Assembly (NCBI GenBank): GCA_020634115.1
Contig: JACKCH010000011.1
Span: 248,001 to 312,000 of the forward strand
Length of the DNA: 64,000 bases
Direction of reading: 5' to 3'
Source: Anaerolineaceae bacterium
Lineage (GTDB): Bacteria > Chloroflexota > Anaerolineae > Aggregatilineales > Phototrophicaceae
Shown: positions 25,212-32,323 of the stretch, piece after piece
How positions within the stretch are numbered: position 1 is the first letter of the stretch
How the letters are laid out: each line of letters opens with the position of its first letter
Program-made: the position numbers and the translations under genes
The notes under the pieces: model-generated
What the model was told of the DNA's origin: nothing
Databases searched by the model: none
The model's input: only the letters and a program-made list of their open reading frames with translations

Positions 25212-25745
25212 ATGGGGCAACCCACCAGCAATTATTTCAGCAACCGGGTACTCAAGATCAACGTTGGCTTCCTGCTGGCAGCTGGTCCCGGTCACAGTCA
25301 TGACACCGCCTTTGACGCGCCCGCTGTGCGCGTGGCAGATGACCTAACGCTGGATTACATTCGCGGGCCGCTGCGCCTGAGCCGCACCAAAGAAGGCATC
25401 CTGGTACAGGGTGAACTCCAGGTGGGTTATTCTGGTGAGTGTTATCGCTGCCTTGACGCTGTGACGATGAATGTCACAATCAAGTTTGAAGAACTCTATG
25501 CTTATCTTTCTCCCGCTGCGGCGGAATTCACCTTAAACGACGACGGCGTGCTGGACTTAGGGCCGCTGCTCCGTGCTGAAGTTTTCATCGCTACGGCCAA
25601 CAATCTGCTCTGTCGGCCAGACTGCCAGGGTTTGTGTCCGGATTGTGGCGCCAACCTGAACCATACTCAATGTGCCTGTGCTGGGAACCAGATTGACCCG
25701 CGCATGGCGAAGCTCAAGGAATTACTCGAATCGCATAAGCGATAA
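25212..25745 (+). CDS. DUF177/YceD family protein
   Basis: 177 residues from the ATG at 25212. It has the DUF177 core, with GPLRLSRTKEGILVQGELQVGYSGECYRCLDAV, and a C-terminal metal-binding end (CRPDCQGLCPDCGANLNHTQCAC). YceD proteins are linked to 23S rRNA and ribosome assembly, and the gene normally stands just before rpmF (ribosomal protein L32). Here rpmF is absent and the primary-type sigma factor follows 60 bases downstream. A consensus promoter lies about 70 bases upstream. A second TGTGAC-N7-GTCACA element sits inside the coding region. Confidence 0.88.
   Translation: MGQPTSNYFSNRVLKINVGFLLAAGPGHSHDTAFDAPAVRVADDLTLDYIRGPLRLSRTKEGILVQGELQVGYSGECYRCLDAVTMNVTIKFEELYAYLSPAAAEFTLNDDGVLDLGPLLRAEVFIATANNLLCRPDCQGLCPDCGANLNHTQCACAGNQIDPRMAKLKELLESHKR
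25460..25478. promoter_or_regulatory. Intragenic TGTGAC-N7-GTCACA element
   Basis: Same half-sites and same 7-base spacing as the core of 25037-25061, here inside the DUF177 coding sequence. It may be a second binding site allowing a loop, or a coding coincidence. Confidence 0.45.
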
Positions 25746-25805
25746 TCCTTCGCTGGATTATCATCCTTCCTGACCAACTATTTTTATTCGTGGGGGGTAA
25801 TCATC

Positions 25806-26927
25806 TTGGCTACTTTCGATCAGAATTACAATACAGATTTAGACGTTACAGGCCACATCGAATCCTTTTCACACGGTTTCAACGAAGAAACGGATTCGTT
25901 TGATGAAATAATGCTGGATGACCTCGCCTTCGAGGATTCGCTGGATGACGATGAAGACGATTTCGACAGCGATCTCGAGCTGGATGATGATCTGGACGAT
26001 GATGATCTTTCCTGGGCCGGTTTGCCCTCCACGGATACCGTTGGCCTGTATCTGAAAGAAATGTCCCGCGTCCCGCTGCTTTCCACCGAAGAGGAAGTCA
26101 GCCTGGCGATCCGCTTAGAGGCTGGGGACGAAGCCGCCAAGAAGCTCAAGAGCAGCCCGAACAGCGCGAAGGCCGCCGAATGGAAGTTCCTGGTGGAAGA
26201 TGGCCTGCAAGCGCGGGAACACCTGATTAAAGCCAATACCCGCCTGGTCGTTTCGATTGCCAAGAAGTACATCTGCCGGGGCGTGCCGTTCCTCGACCTG
26301 ATTCAGGAAGGCAACCTGGGGCTGATGAAGGCGGTTGAGAAGTTCGACTACCGGCGCGGCTACCGCTTCAGCACCTACGCGACCTGGTGGATTCGCCAGA
26401 CAATCACCCGCGCAATTGCCGATCAGGGACGCACCATCCGCGTGCCGGTTCACATGAGTGACCGTATCCGCCGCCTGTACCGCGTCGCCCGGCAGATGGA
26501 ACAGGAACTGGGACGCAAGCCCACCACTGAAGAACTGGCAAAGGAAATGGAAGTCGAGCCGCGTAAGATACAGTGGATGCTGCGCGTATCATGGCAGCCT
26601 CTGAGCCTGGAACATCCGGTTGGTGAGGACGAAGACAGCGAACTCGGCAACTTCATCGAGAACGACATGGTGGCGACCCCCGCCGAAGTCACCCACGACA
26701 ACCTGCTGCGCGAAAAAATCGAGGACATCCTCGCCACGCTGACGCCGCGCGAAGCGCGTATTCTGCGGCTGCGTTTCGGCCTGCAAAACGGGCGCGCCTA
26801 CACGTTAGAAGAGGTCGGCCAGAAGTTCGGCCTGACGCGCGAACGCATCCGCCAGATCGAAGGGCGAGCGCTGCGCCGCCTGCGTCATCCCCGCCGCAGC
26901 CGCCAGTTACGCGACTACCTGGCATAG
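25806..26927 (+). CDS. rpoD: Primary-type sigma-70 factor (RpoD/SigA family)
   Basis: 373 residues from a TTG start with GGGGGGT 7 bases upstream. The N-terminus (about 25-70) is very rich in Asp and Glu in place of a classical region 1.1. Region 1.2 begins at DTVGLYLKEMSRVPLLSTEEE; region 2 includes NTRLVVSIAKKY and DLIQEGNLGLMKAVEKFDYRRGYRFSTYATWWIRQTITRAIADQ; region 3 contains GRKPTTEELAKEM; region 4 ends with LTPREARILRLRFGL and the helix-turn-helix TLEEVGQKFGLTRERIRQIE. It would direct RNA polymerase to housekeeping promoters; it may be one of several such factors. The last 35 bases of the gene are repeated at 28706-28740. Confidence 0.93.
   Translation: MATFDQNYNTDLDVTGHIESFSHGFNEETDSFDEIMLDDLAFEDSLDDDEDDFDSDLELDDDLDDDDLSWAGLPSTDTVGLYLKEMSRVPLLSTEEEVSLAIRLEAGDEAAKKLKSSPNSAKAAEWKFLVEDGLQAREHLIKANTRLVVSIAKKYICRGVPFLDLIQEGNLGLMKAVEKFDYRRGYRFSTYATWWIRQTITRAIADQGRTIRVPVHMSDRIRRLYRVARQMEQELGRKPTTEELAKEMEVEPRKIQWMLRVSWQPLSLEHPVGEDEDSELGNFIENDMVATPAEVTHDNLLREKIEDILATLTPREARILRLRFGLQNGRAYTLEEVGQKFGLTRERIRQIEGRALRRLRHPRRSRQLRDYLA
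26893..26927 (+). repeat. Direct repeat, copy 1 (authentic sigma gene 3' end)
   Basis: The 35 bases up to and including the TAG match 28706-28740 with a single change, GCA versus GCG, both Ala. CCCTCAAT follows directly at 26928-26935; the same 8 bases directly precede copy 2. Confidence 0.92.
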
Positions 26928-26956
26928 CCCTCAATAGCCTTACAGGAGGCACTGCG

Positions 26957-27835
26957 ATGACTTTCCCAAAACGTGTACTGCTCATTGTGTTGGGGATGAT
27001 CTTCATCAGCAGTGCTTTTTTTGTTCAGGCACTCAATTCTCCCGTGTTTAATGGGGTCTTCGCTGTCAATGATACCGGCGTCTGTGCGACGAGTCGGGTC
27101 ACTTTTTCAGTTGGAATGACCGGCGACACGATAGATCTCATAACCGCATTGGGTGATTATGACAATTATGCGTTTGTCGCGACTGATGCCAATGGGGTCA
27201 GTCTGGGCGCAGCACGGGGATCAATCCTCGTGGGGCTAACCAGTAACCTGTTAGTTGGGGTAGACCTGGCCGGGATTAACCCCATCACGGCCCGCCCGGT
27301 GAGGGTGCGTCTCTATGATGTCGTGGCGCAGCCTGTAGGGGCGTTCAACACCCAACAGCTTTATGACAGCATCCTGGCGCAGGGCGCGCCCCTATTTTAC
27401 GCATTCACGTTTGACCCCGCCGACTATGTACCTTCATGCGCTGCGCTGCCGCTGGCTTCCTTCTCGAGCGCAGGGGGAAACGAAGCATCCCCCGCCGCCC
27501 CGCCCGATGATCGCCTCAACTGGCAGCATGGCGACCTTTCCGCTGTGATATACACACCCCAGGGCGAGGGTATCCGGGTGTACGGTGTGGATGCCAACAG
27601 CAGCGGTTATCTGGTCGCCGCGCTTGACGATACTGAAATCCCGGATTGCACCCCACACACCGGCTCACACATACTGCTCTACAGCAAGGCAGGGTTGTTC
27701 AGCGCATGGCGACTGAATACCTGTGAGTTCCAGGTTAACATCGGCCCTGACGCGGAGGGCAAGGTGTTTGTCACCCGCTGGCGTGGAATACCCGCTGACC
27801 GCTCCACCATCGAATACGAGACGCTCAACGGTTAA
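26957..27835 (+). CDS. Secreted protein of unknown function
   Basis: 292 residues; AGGAGGC 6 bases upstream of the ATG. The first 25 residues (FPKRVLLIVLGMIFISSAFF-VQA) are a signal peptide. The remainder is beta-rich with paired cysteines near 43, 159, 228 and 256, suggesting disulfides outside the cell. An Ala/Pro-rich linker (SSAGGNEASPAAPPDD, about 170-186) divides two domains, the second starting NWQHGDLSAVIY. No family recognised. The gene begins 29 bases after the sigma stop and is the first of the cargo genes, followed 44 bases later by hairpin copy A. Confidence 0.72.
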   Translation: MTFPKRVLLIVLGMIFISSAFFVQALNSPVFNGVFAVNDTGVCATSRVTFSVGMTGDTIDLITALGDYDNYAFVATDANGVSLGAARGSILVGLTSNLLVGVDLAGINPITARPVRVRLYDVVAQPVGAFNTQQLYDSILAQGAPLFYAFTFDPADYVPSCAALPLASFSSAGGNEASPAAPPDDRLNWQHGDLSAVIYTPQGEGIRVYGVDANSSGYLVAALDDTEIPDCTPHTGSHILLYSKAGLFSAWRLNTCEFQVNIGPDAEGKVFVTRWRGIPADRSTIEYETLNG

Positions 27836-27879
27836 ACAGTCTTCGCTACTCGCGCCGCAATCCCCCTAAGGTCACAGAA

Positions 27880-27915
27880 AGCCCCTTGCCGCCCAGTGAG
27901 AGGTTGTTGATTTAT
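27880..27915 (+). terminator. Terminator hairpin, copy A of four (degraded)
   Basis: It aligns with copy B over 36 bases with 28 identities and over about 17 further bases upstream (CCCCTA word). The stem is weakened (CCCCTTGCC against AGTGAGAGG) and the T-run is broken by a G. It follows the 292-residue secreted-protein gene. Confidence 0.7.
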
Positions 27916-28112
27916 GTTCTTACAAGCTCCAAACTTTACGAAACAGATGAATCAGGGGATTTTCAAGATTGTTAAAAGTTTCCTCTTGAACCTACGATAA
28001 TGTACAATTCAGTGAATTTTCAAATTAGGGCTCACAAGAATAGTGAGGTTTCAAAGTTTTTCTCGACCTCAGACTGATGATCCAATAGATACAAGTAGTG
28101 AAAGGCATGACT

Positions 28113-28643
28113 ATGTCCCTGGATCAATTTGAAACAATTACACAAATTGTTCAAGCACTGGTAACATCACTTGCTATTGTTGTTGGAGGCCTATGGGCAC
28201 TGCGAAAATATGTTTTTCAACGTGAAGGTTCCCCTCGAATTGATTTCTCTGTTGATGTGAATTTTGTCGGAGTACATAAGGACTGCTGGGTCATTGAAAT
28301 ATTGGGGATGCTCAAAAATCATGGAGGTGTCCCACATAAAATTACTGACCTTTCATTTAATCTGAGATATTTTGACACAACAGATTCCCTTGTCGAAGGT
28401 CCTGACGATATCAATCAACAGTTGTTAATTCCAAATATTAGCAAAAGAGGAGTCTGGACACCCGCGCGATCTAAAGAACCCATGATTATTTTGCCGGGGG
28501 TGACTTTACGATATAGCTATCTTCATTGGATTCCACCTACGGCAAAGTTTTTGCTCCTGCATGGCCTTCTCAAGTATCATGAAAGTGGATTAGAACATCG
28601 TGCAGACGCAGTATTAAAAGTGCCTGATATGAAAAGCTCATAG
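28113..28643 (+). CDS. Membrane-anchored protein of unknown function, AT-rich cargo gene
   Basis: 176 residues from the ATG at 28113, with AAAGG 7 bases upstream; earlier in-frame GTG and ATG codons lack a site. One membrane helix near residues 8-27 (TQIVQALVTSLAIVVGGLWAL) leads to a soluble domain with a beta-rich look (DFSVDVNFVGVHKDCWVIEILGMLKNHGGVPHKITDLSFNLRYFD). The region starting RIDFSVDVNF resembles a general type of bacterial one-helix protein, but no family is recognised. The gene and its upstream region are visibly richer in A and T than the sigma gene, which points to acquisition from elsewhere. Confidence 0.7.
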   Translation: MSLDQFETITQIVQALVTSLAIVVGGLWALRKYVFQREGSPRIDFSVDVNFVGVHKDCWVIEILGMLKNHGGVPHKITDLSFNLRYFDTTDSLVEGPDDINQQLLIPNISKRGVWTPARSKEPMIILPGVTLRYSYLHWIPPTAKFLLLHGLLKYHESGLEHRADAVLKVPDMKSS

Positions 28644-28705
28644 AAAAACACCATCGCAGTGACTGGGCATGTTTTCTTCTTGTGATTGCTCTCGTATCCC
28701 TCAAT

Positions 28706-28740
28706 GCCGCAGCCGCCAGTTACGCGACTACCTGGCGTAG
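28706..28740 (+). repeat. Direct repeat, copy 2 (duplicated sigma gene 3' end)
   Basis: 34 of 35 bases equal those of 26893-26927, the one difference being synonymous in the original frame. It is not attached to any other sigma coding sequence. It is preceded by CCCTCAAT and followed 25 bases later by the best terminator copy (B), so it probably marks the ancestral end of the sigma operon. Confidence 0.92.
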
Positions 28741-28765
28741 GTCACACTCCCCTACGATACCAAAA

Positions 28766-28801
28766 AGCCCCTCGCCGCCTGGTGAGGGGTTTTTGATTCC
28801 C
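28766..28801 (+). terminator. Terminator hairpin, copy B of four (intact)
   Basis: Stem CCCCTCGCC / GGTGAGGGG (one G-T pair), loop GCCT, then TTTTT, then GATTCCC, which is also conserved in copies C and D although a terminator does not need it. Located directly after the duplicated sigma end. Confidence 0.88.
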
Positions 28802-29034
28802 GACCATTGGTATTGTGAAAAATCACCTAAACTAACCCTCAACAGTCATTTACGAAATTCTTTGCTATGATATTATGATTAAAATAAATTTTAATAACTA
28901 ATAATCGAGAGTCAGATTCTTTTGACCCCCTATATAGAATCCCATTGAGCATACCCTGTTCATGAATGGGAGAGTGTTGCCCATCTAGCCCGTCCATTTT
29001 CATTGAAGTCATTCAGTCTATAGGAGCGTGGAAC
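28802..29034. other. AT-rich leader before a cargo gene
   Basis: The stretch 28850-28910 is strongly AT-rich. No gene is supported. Together with 28644-28765 it makes a gene-free stretch of nearly 400 bases, containing the sigma end copy and terminator B. A promoter for the next gene probably lies here but no clear pair of boxes is seen. Confidence 0.45.
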
Positions 29035-29940
29035 ATGAGCAATGTGGTATTCAAGGCGTTTGCCTCCCCAACCAGCGCCAAGTTGCCTAACGGGAAACCG
29101 ATTGGCGACCATACTTATGTGAAGACCCCCACGAAGACGTGGCCTTGTCTGGGCGGTTCGAGTGGTGGCCGCGCGTTAGGCAGCGGTTCCGCCTCGCTTG
29201 CCCAGGGAACCTGTACAGGCGATCCGATTAGAACGACCTTCATGGGCATCCCGTCCGCCGCAGGCGTCGTCTATGGTGTGAATGGCGTTTGCCACCAGAT
29301 TGCGAACCGGGTGCTGTATTATTCGGGCGCAACGGTGAAAGGCGCTAAAGGATATGTAGAAACACAGCTTACCTACGGCACGTATGGGATTACTGTTCCC
29401 TGGTTTCTATATTTCATACCCGGCCTTGATGCCGTAGCGACTGCGGTTGAGATCAGCGTGCTGGTTGACTGGAATAAACGTGTGAATACCTGTTCCAGTG
29501 CCGCCCGGGCATTCGCGGCATCCAGCCTTGAGGGCAAGATCGCTGACCTTCATGAAAGTATCAGCGCCAATCCGCCACAAACGCGGGAGGATAAAATCGA
29601 GCATCACCTGAAAGAAGTTGAATTACTCCTGGACGACGCGGGCATCGAGCAAGGTAAAGTGGAACAGGTCAAAAATCTCTTTCGGGATAAGGAAACGCAA
29701 GTCACTAAGCCAACGACAGCGCTCTCAGCAGATCAGAAAGTCACCTACGATGCGGTGCAAGCGGCCCATCAGATGAGTGAGTTGTCTATGGGCTTCTTCC
29801 GGGATATGGCCGGGATTCTGGGGGATGCGGACTTCAAGAAAGTGTTTGGCCGGACACCAGATGAAGAATTCAACATAATTGACCCTTCACTCTTAGGCCC
29901 GAAGGGTTGCGCTCCCTTCTTCATGCGTCCCAGTAGTTAG
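29035..29940 (+). CDS. Unrecognised protein with possible permuted papain-like active site
   Basis: 301 residues from the ATG at 29035 (AGGAG about 8 bases upstream). The N-terminal part has GDHTYVK (His26) and GVNGVCHQIANRVL (Cys86-His87), followed by GAKGYVETQLTYGTYG. The order His before Cys recalls circularly permuted papain/NlpC-P60-type hydrolases, but this is a guess from motif shape. A hydrophobic stretch near 121-145 (VPWFLYFIPGLDAVATAVEISVLV) may be a membrane segment. The C-terminal half is charged and helical (KIEHHLKEVELLLDDAG). It could be an effector or toxin. It is a stand-alone cargo gene between terminator copies B and C. Confidence 0.65.
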   Translation: MSNVVFKAFASPTSAKLPNGKPIGDHTYVKTPTKTWPCLGGSSGGRALGSGSASLAQGTCTGDPIRTTFMGIPSAAGVVYGVNGVCHQIANRVLYYSGATVKGAKGYVETQLTYGTYGITVPWFLYFIPGLDAVATAVEISVLVDWNKRVNTCSSAARAFAASSLEGKIADLHESISANPPQTREDKIEHHLKEVELLLDDAGIEQGKVEQVKNLFRDKETQVTKPTTALSADQKVTYDAVQAAHQMSELSMGFFRDMAGILGDADFKKVFGRTPDEEFNIIDPSLLGPKGCAPFFMRPSS

Positions 29941-29989
29941 CCCGAATGTCTGGTGTAGAATTTGCTCTACTTACCTAATGATACAAGTC

Positions 29990-30025
29990 AGCCTCTCGCC
30001 GCATGGTGAGGGGCTGTTGATTCCC
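29990..30025 (+). terminator. Terminator hairpin, copy C of four
   Basis: 32 of 36 bases match copy B, and a CCTA-GATAC block upstream is also shared. The stem is CTCTCGCC / GGTGAGGGG-like; the T-run is interrupted (GGGGCTGTTGATTCCC). It lies 49 bases after the 301-residue gene. Confidence 0.75.
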
Positions 30026-30145
30026 TTCTATAGCTGTTTTTTGTCCAATGATGAACAGGCATTGTCATCCCTACCTACGAAGCGAAGCCCTCCTGTTACA
30101 AGATGTCCAGAAAATACTCAATCTATAGCAATCTCAACCAGGTAC

Positions 30146-30176
30146 TTGACTCTTCCCCTGGGTAAGACTACATACT
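30146..30176 (+). promoter_or_regulatory. MerR-type promoter with 19-base spacer and operator
   Basis: TTGACT (30146-30151), 19-base spacer, CATACT (30171-30176). The inverted repeat ACTCTTCCCC-T-GGGTAAGACT (30149-30169; 8 of 10 pairs) fills the spacer. An over-long spacer with the operator between the boxes is the hallmark of promoters activated by MerR-family proteins through DNA distortion. The regulated gene is the MerR gene itself. Confidence 0.75.
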
Positions 30177-30237
30177 CAAAACAAGAAGGCAGCCTTCAAA
30201 TCGATTCAACCTAAGTAAGCCTGTTCTGGAGAATATG

Positions 30238-31071
30238 ATGCTCAAGATTGGTGAGTTTTCACGCCTGTCGCAAATCAGTATCAAAGCGCTGCACATTTAT
30301 GATGATCGTGGGTTGCTACGCCCGGAACACGTGGATACGTTCACAGGTTATCGTTACTACTCTTTGCAGCAGCTTCCGCGTGCGCATCGCATCATGGCAC
30401 TAAAAGAAATGGGTTTATCGCTGGAGCAAATCAGCGTGATGATTCACCAAGACATGAGTATTGATGAGTTGCGCGGTATGCTGCGACTCAAACTCGCCGA
30501 AATTGAGCAGCACGTTCGTGAAGAGCAACGGCGACTAACGATGGTTGAATTCCACCTAAACATGATCGAATTGGAGGACAAAATGCCCGATTTAAATGTG
30601 ATGGTTAAAGAAATTCCGACGTTCAAAGCATTATATCTCCGTTTCCGTCCTGCAGAACACCAAATCCCAACCATTGGCGAAGAAATCAACCGGCTCATTG
30701 CCAATGGTGAAATCAAACATACAGGACAACACATTGGCGCAGTTTATGGAGAGGAAATCAACCCTGAAAACTATGAATTTGCCTTTATCGTGCCGGTGAC
30801 TGATGAGCAATCCGGGGATGTCACGTTATCAACAAAAGATACACTGGCGCTTACAACTATCCCTCAAGTATTGGCTGCGACGATTGTCGTCAACGGTCAT
30901 GGCGAACCAGACTTGTTCGAAAAACAGGTCTTGCTGGAACGTTGGGCTGTGGAAAACGGCTACAGCCTGTGCCACGAACACCGCGCTATTCATCATAAAG
31001 GGGCGATGCACCATGTCCCGCAATCGGAATGGGTAACAGAACTTCAGACCGTCATAGAGCGTCGCTCATAA
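30238..31071 (+). CDS. MerR-family regulator with GyrI-like effector domain
   Basis: 277 residues from the second of two adjacent ATG codons, which is 6 bases after GGAG. The winged helix-turn-helix is MLKIGEFSRLSQISIKALHIYDDRGLLRPEHVDTFTGYRYYS; a coiled-coil follows (about 75-115, LRLKLAEIEQHVREEQRRL). The C-terminal domain (about 120-277) is of the GyrI/BmrR type that binds drug-like ligands. The promoter has the MerR 19-base spacer with an operator, so autoregulation is nearly certain. No efflux pump or target gene is adjacent. It lies between terminator copies C and D. Confidence 0.92.
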   Translation: MLKIGEFSRLSQISIKALHIYDDRGLLRPEHVDTFTGYRYYSLQQLPRAHRIMALKEMGLSLEQISVMIHQDMSIDELRGMLRLKLAEIEQHVREEQRRLTMVEFHLNMIELEDKMPDLNVMVKEIPTFKALYLRFRPAEHQIPTIGEEINRLIANGEIKHTGQHIGAVYGEEINPENYEFAFIVPVTDEQSGDVTLSTKDTLALTTIPQVLAATIVVNGHGEPDLFEKQVLLERWAVENGYSLCHEHRAIHHKGAMHHVPQSEWVTELQTVIERRS

Positions 31072-31102
31072 CCGGTTATGCTCAACGGATGAACCGAATT
31101 TC

Positions 31103-31137
31103 AGCCCCTCACCGCCTGTGAGGGGTTTTTGATTCCC
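31103..31137 (+). terminator. Terminator hairpin, copy D of four
   Basis: Differs from copy B by one substitution and one missing base over 36; the stem CCCCTCAC / GTGAGGGG is perfect with loop CGCCT, then TTTTT and the conserved GATTCCCG. It lies 31 bases after the MerR stop. Upstream similarity to the other copies is not evident. Confidence 0.88.
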
Positions 31138-31197
31138 GGATTCGCGGGGTACACTGGTGACTGACCACTGAAAGCGAACTTCCCTATTCAGGACAGG

Positions 31198-32241
31198 ATG
31201 GTACTTGAAATGTATATGCTCATCAAAGGCACGTATTATGTCGTTGGCATGTCGCCAGACGCCGACTCGATTAAGTTCAAAGCCGATAACCCCAACCTCT
31301 GGCAGAAGATTGAAACCGAGAATCGCAAGCAGTTTGAGGAAGCCCTGACCAAAGAGGCGGGCATTGTCACCATCCGACTGCAAGCCATAGACGCCCTGGA
31401 AACCCACTACACACCACCGTCTGTGCTGACCCCCAAAGACCTCGCCACCAAAGCGAAGGGAGCCAAAGCGCCGGGCAAGGGCAATCACCGGCAGCCCCAC
31501 CACCTGGGTGAAGTAGCAACCGACACCTTTCTCGCGTTTATGGGGGTGACGGAGGTCAAATGGAAAAGCTGGGGGCGTAATACCTGGATTGATGAGGCGC
31601 GAATCAGCGGGACTCTGGTCAAAGACAAATTAGGTGACGCCATTCCCGGCTATATCATCACCGACGACGTGGAGCGAAATGGCCGCCCGCTTGGTTGGGT
31701 TTTTGCGGGGAATCCCCCGTTCGCCGACGGCACGCCGCTCACCAAGCATCAGGTGGGCGAGCTGGTATCCGCCAGCGCCAACGCGCATCTGCTGCAACGC
31801 GGGACGGTCTATCCCTTCTTCTATATGAGTCTGCCGGGGGCGATCCGTATCCCACTCATGGAGGCGGCACGTCAGGCGCAGCAGAATCCCGACCAGGAGG
31901 ATGTGTGGCTGCACGACCACACCGACCAGGGCGTGGACGTGGCCTCCCTCACGAGTCTGTACGACAATACAGTGGTGTATCCCTATCTGTTCCGACGCAT
32001 CGTGCGGCAATGGTACGGCAAGACCATGAACCGCTTCTGGGACTCGCTGCGCGACCAGCATGACGCCCTCCCGGATGGTGAAGACCTGGGATTAGACCTG
32101 GACGGGTTTTTCGAGGATGGCGACCCCTGGATTTTCGTTATCAGTCAGCAGGACTTCCTACACCTGAGCGACATTCTGGATGTCACCCGCACCTCGCTTA
32201 AGCTGCACGTTTACCCCTACGACATTGTTTTCCTATCGTGA
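31198..32241 (+). CDS. Staphylococcal-nuclease-like domain protein
   Basis: About 347 residues; the start is uncertain between ATG codons at 31198, 31210 and 31216. The N-terminal part (IKGTYYVVGMSPDADSIKF then VTIRLQAIDALETHY) follows the thermonuclease pattern in which Asp of DxDS, Arg of RL, Asp of ID and Glu of ET are active-site residues; the usual GID-x-PE reads AIDALE, so activity is uncertain. The remaining 270 residues contain a Lys-rich linker (about 80-100) and a domain with PFFYMSLPGAIRIPLM and WIFVISQQDFLHLSDILD. That domain is not recognised. The gene is converging on the cupin gene, and the protein is cytoplasmic by sequence. Confidence 0.65.
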   Translation: MVLEMYMLIKGTYYVVGMSPDADSIKFKADNPNLWQKIETENRKQFEEALTKEAGIVTIRLQAIDALETHYTPPSVLTPKDLATKAKGAKAPGKGNHRQPHHLGEVATDTFLAFMGVTEVKWKSWGRNTWIDEARISGTLVKDKLGDAIPGYIITDDVERNGRPLGWVFAGNPPFADGTPLTKHQVGELVSASANAHLLQRGTVYPFFYMSLPGAIRIPLMEAARQAQQNPDQEDVWLHDHTDQGVDVASLTSLYDNTVVYPYLFRRIVRQWYGKTMNRFWDSLRDQHDALPDGEDLGLDLDGFFEDGDPWIFVISQQDFLHLSDILDVTRTSLKLHVYPYDIVFLS

Positions 32242-32266
32242 CGCAAGACTGCGCCCGCGAATCACG

Positions 32267-32293
32267 AAAAAACCCGTACCTTCCCGGTGCGGG
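32267..32293 (-). terminator. Terminator of the cupin gene (minus strand)
   Basis: Arms CCCGTACC and GGTGCGGG (7 of 8 pairs) around TTCCC, with an A-run on the left that is read as a T-run on the minus strand. It lies about 30 bases past the cupin stop and may also serve the converging plus-strand gene. Confidence 0.75.
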
Positions 32294-32323
32294 ACTGTGT
32301 ATTTCGGTGACAAACCGGAAGCG

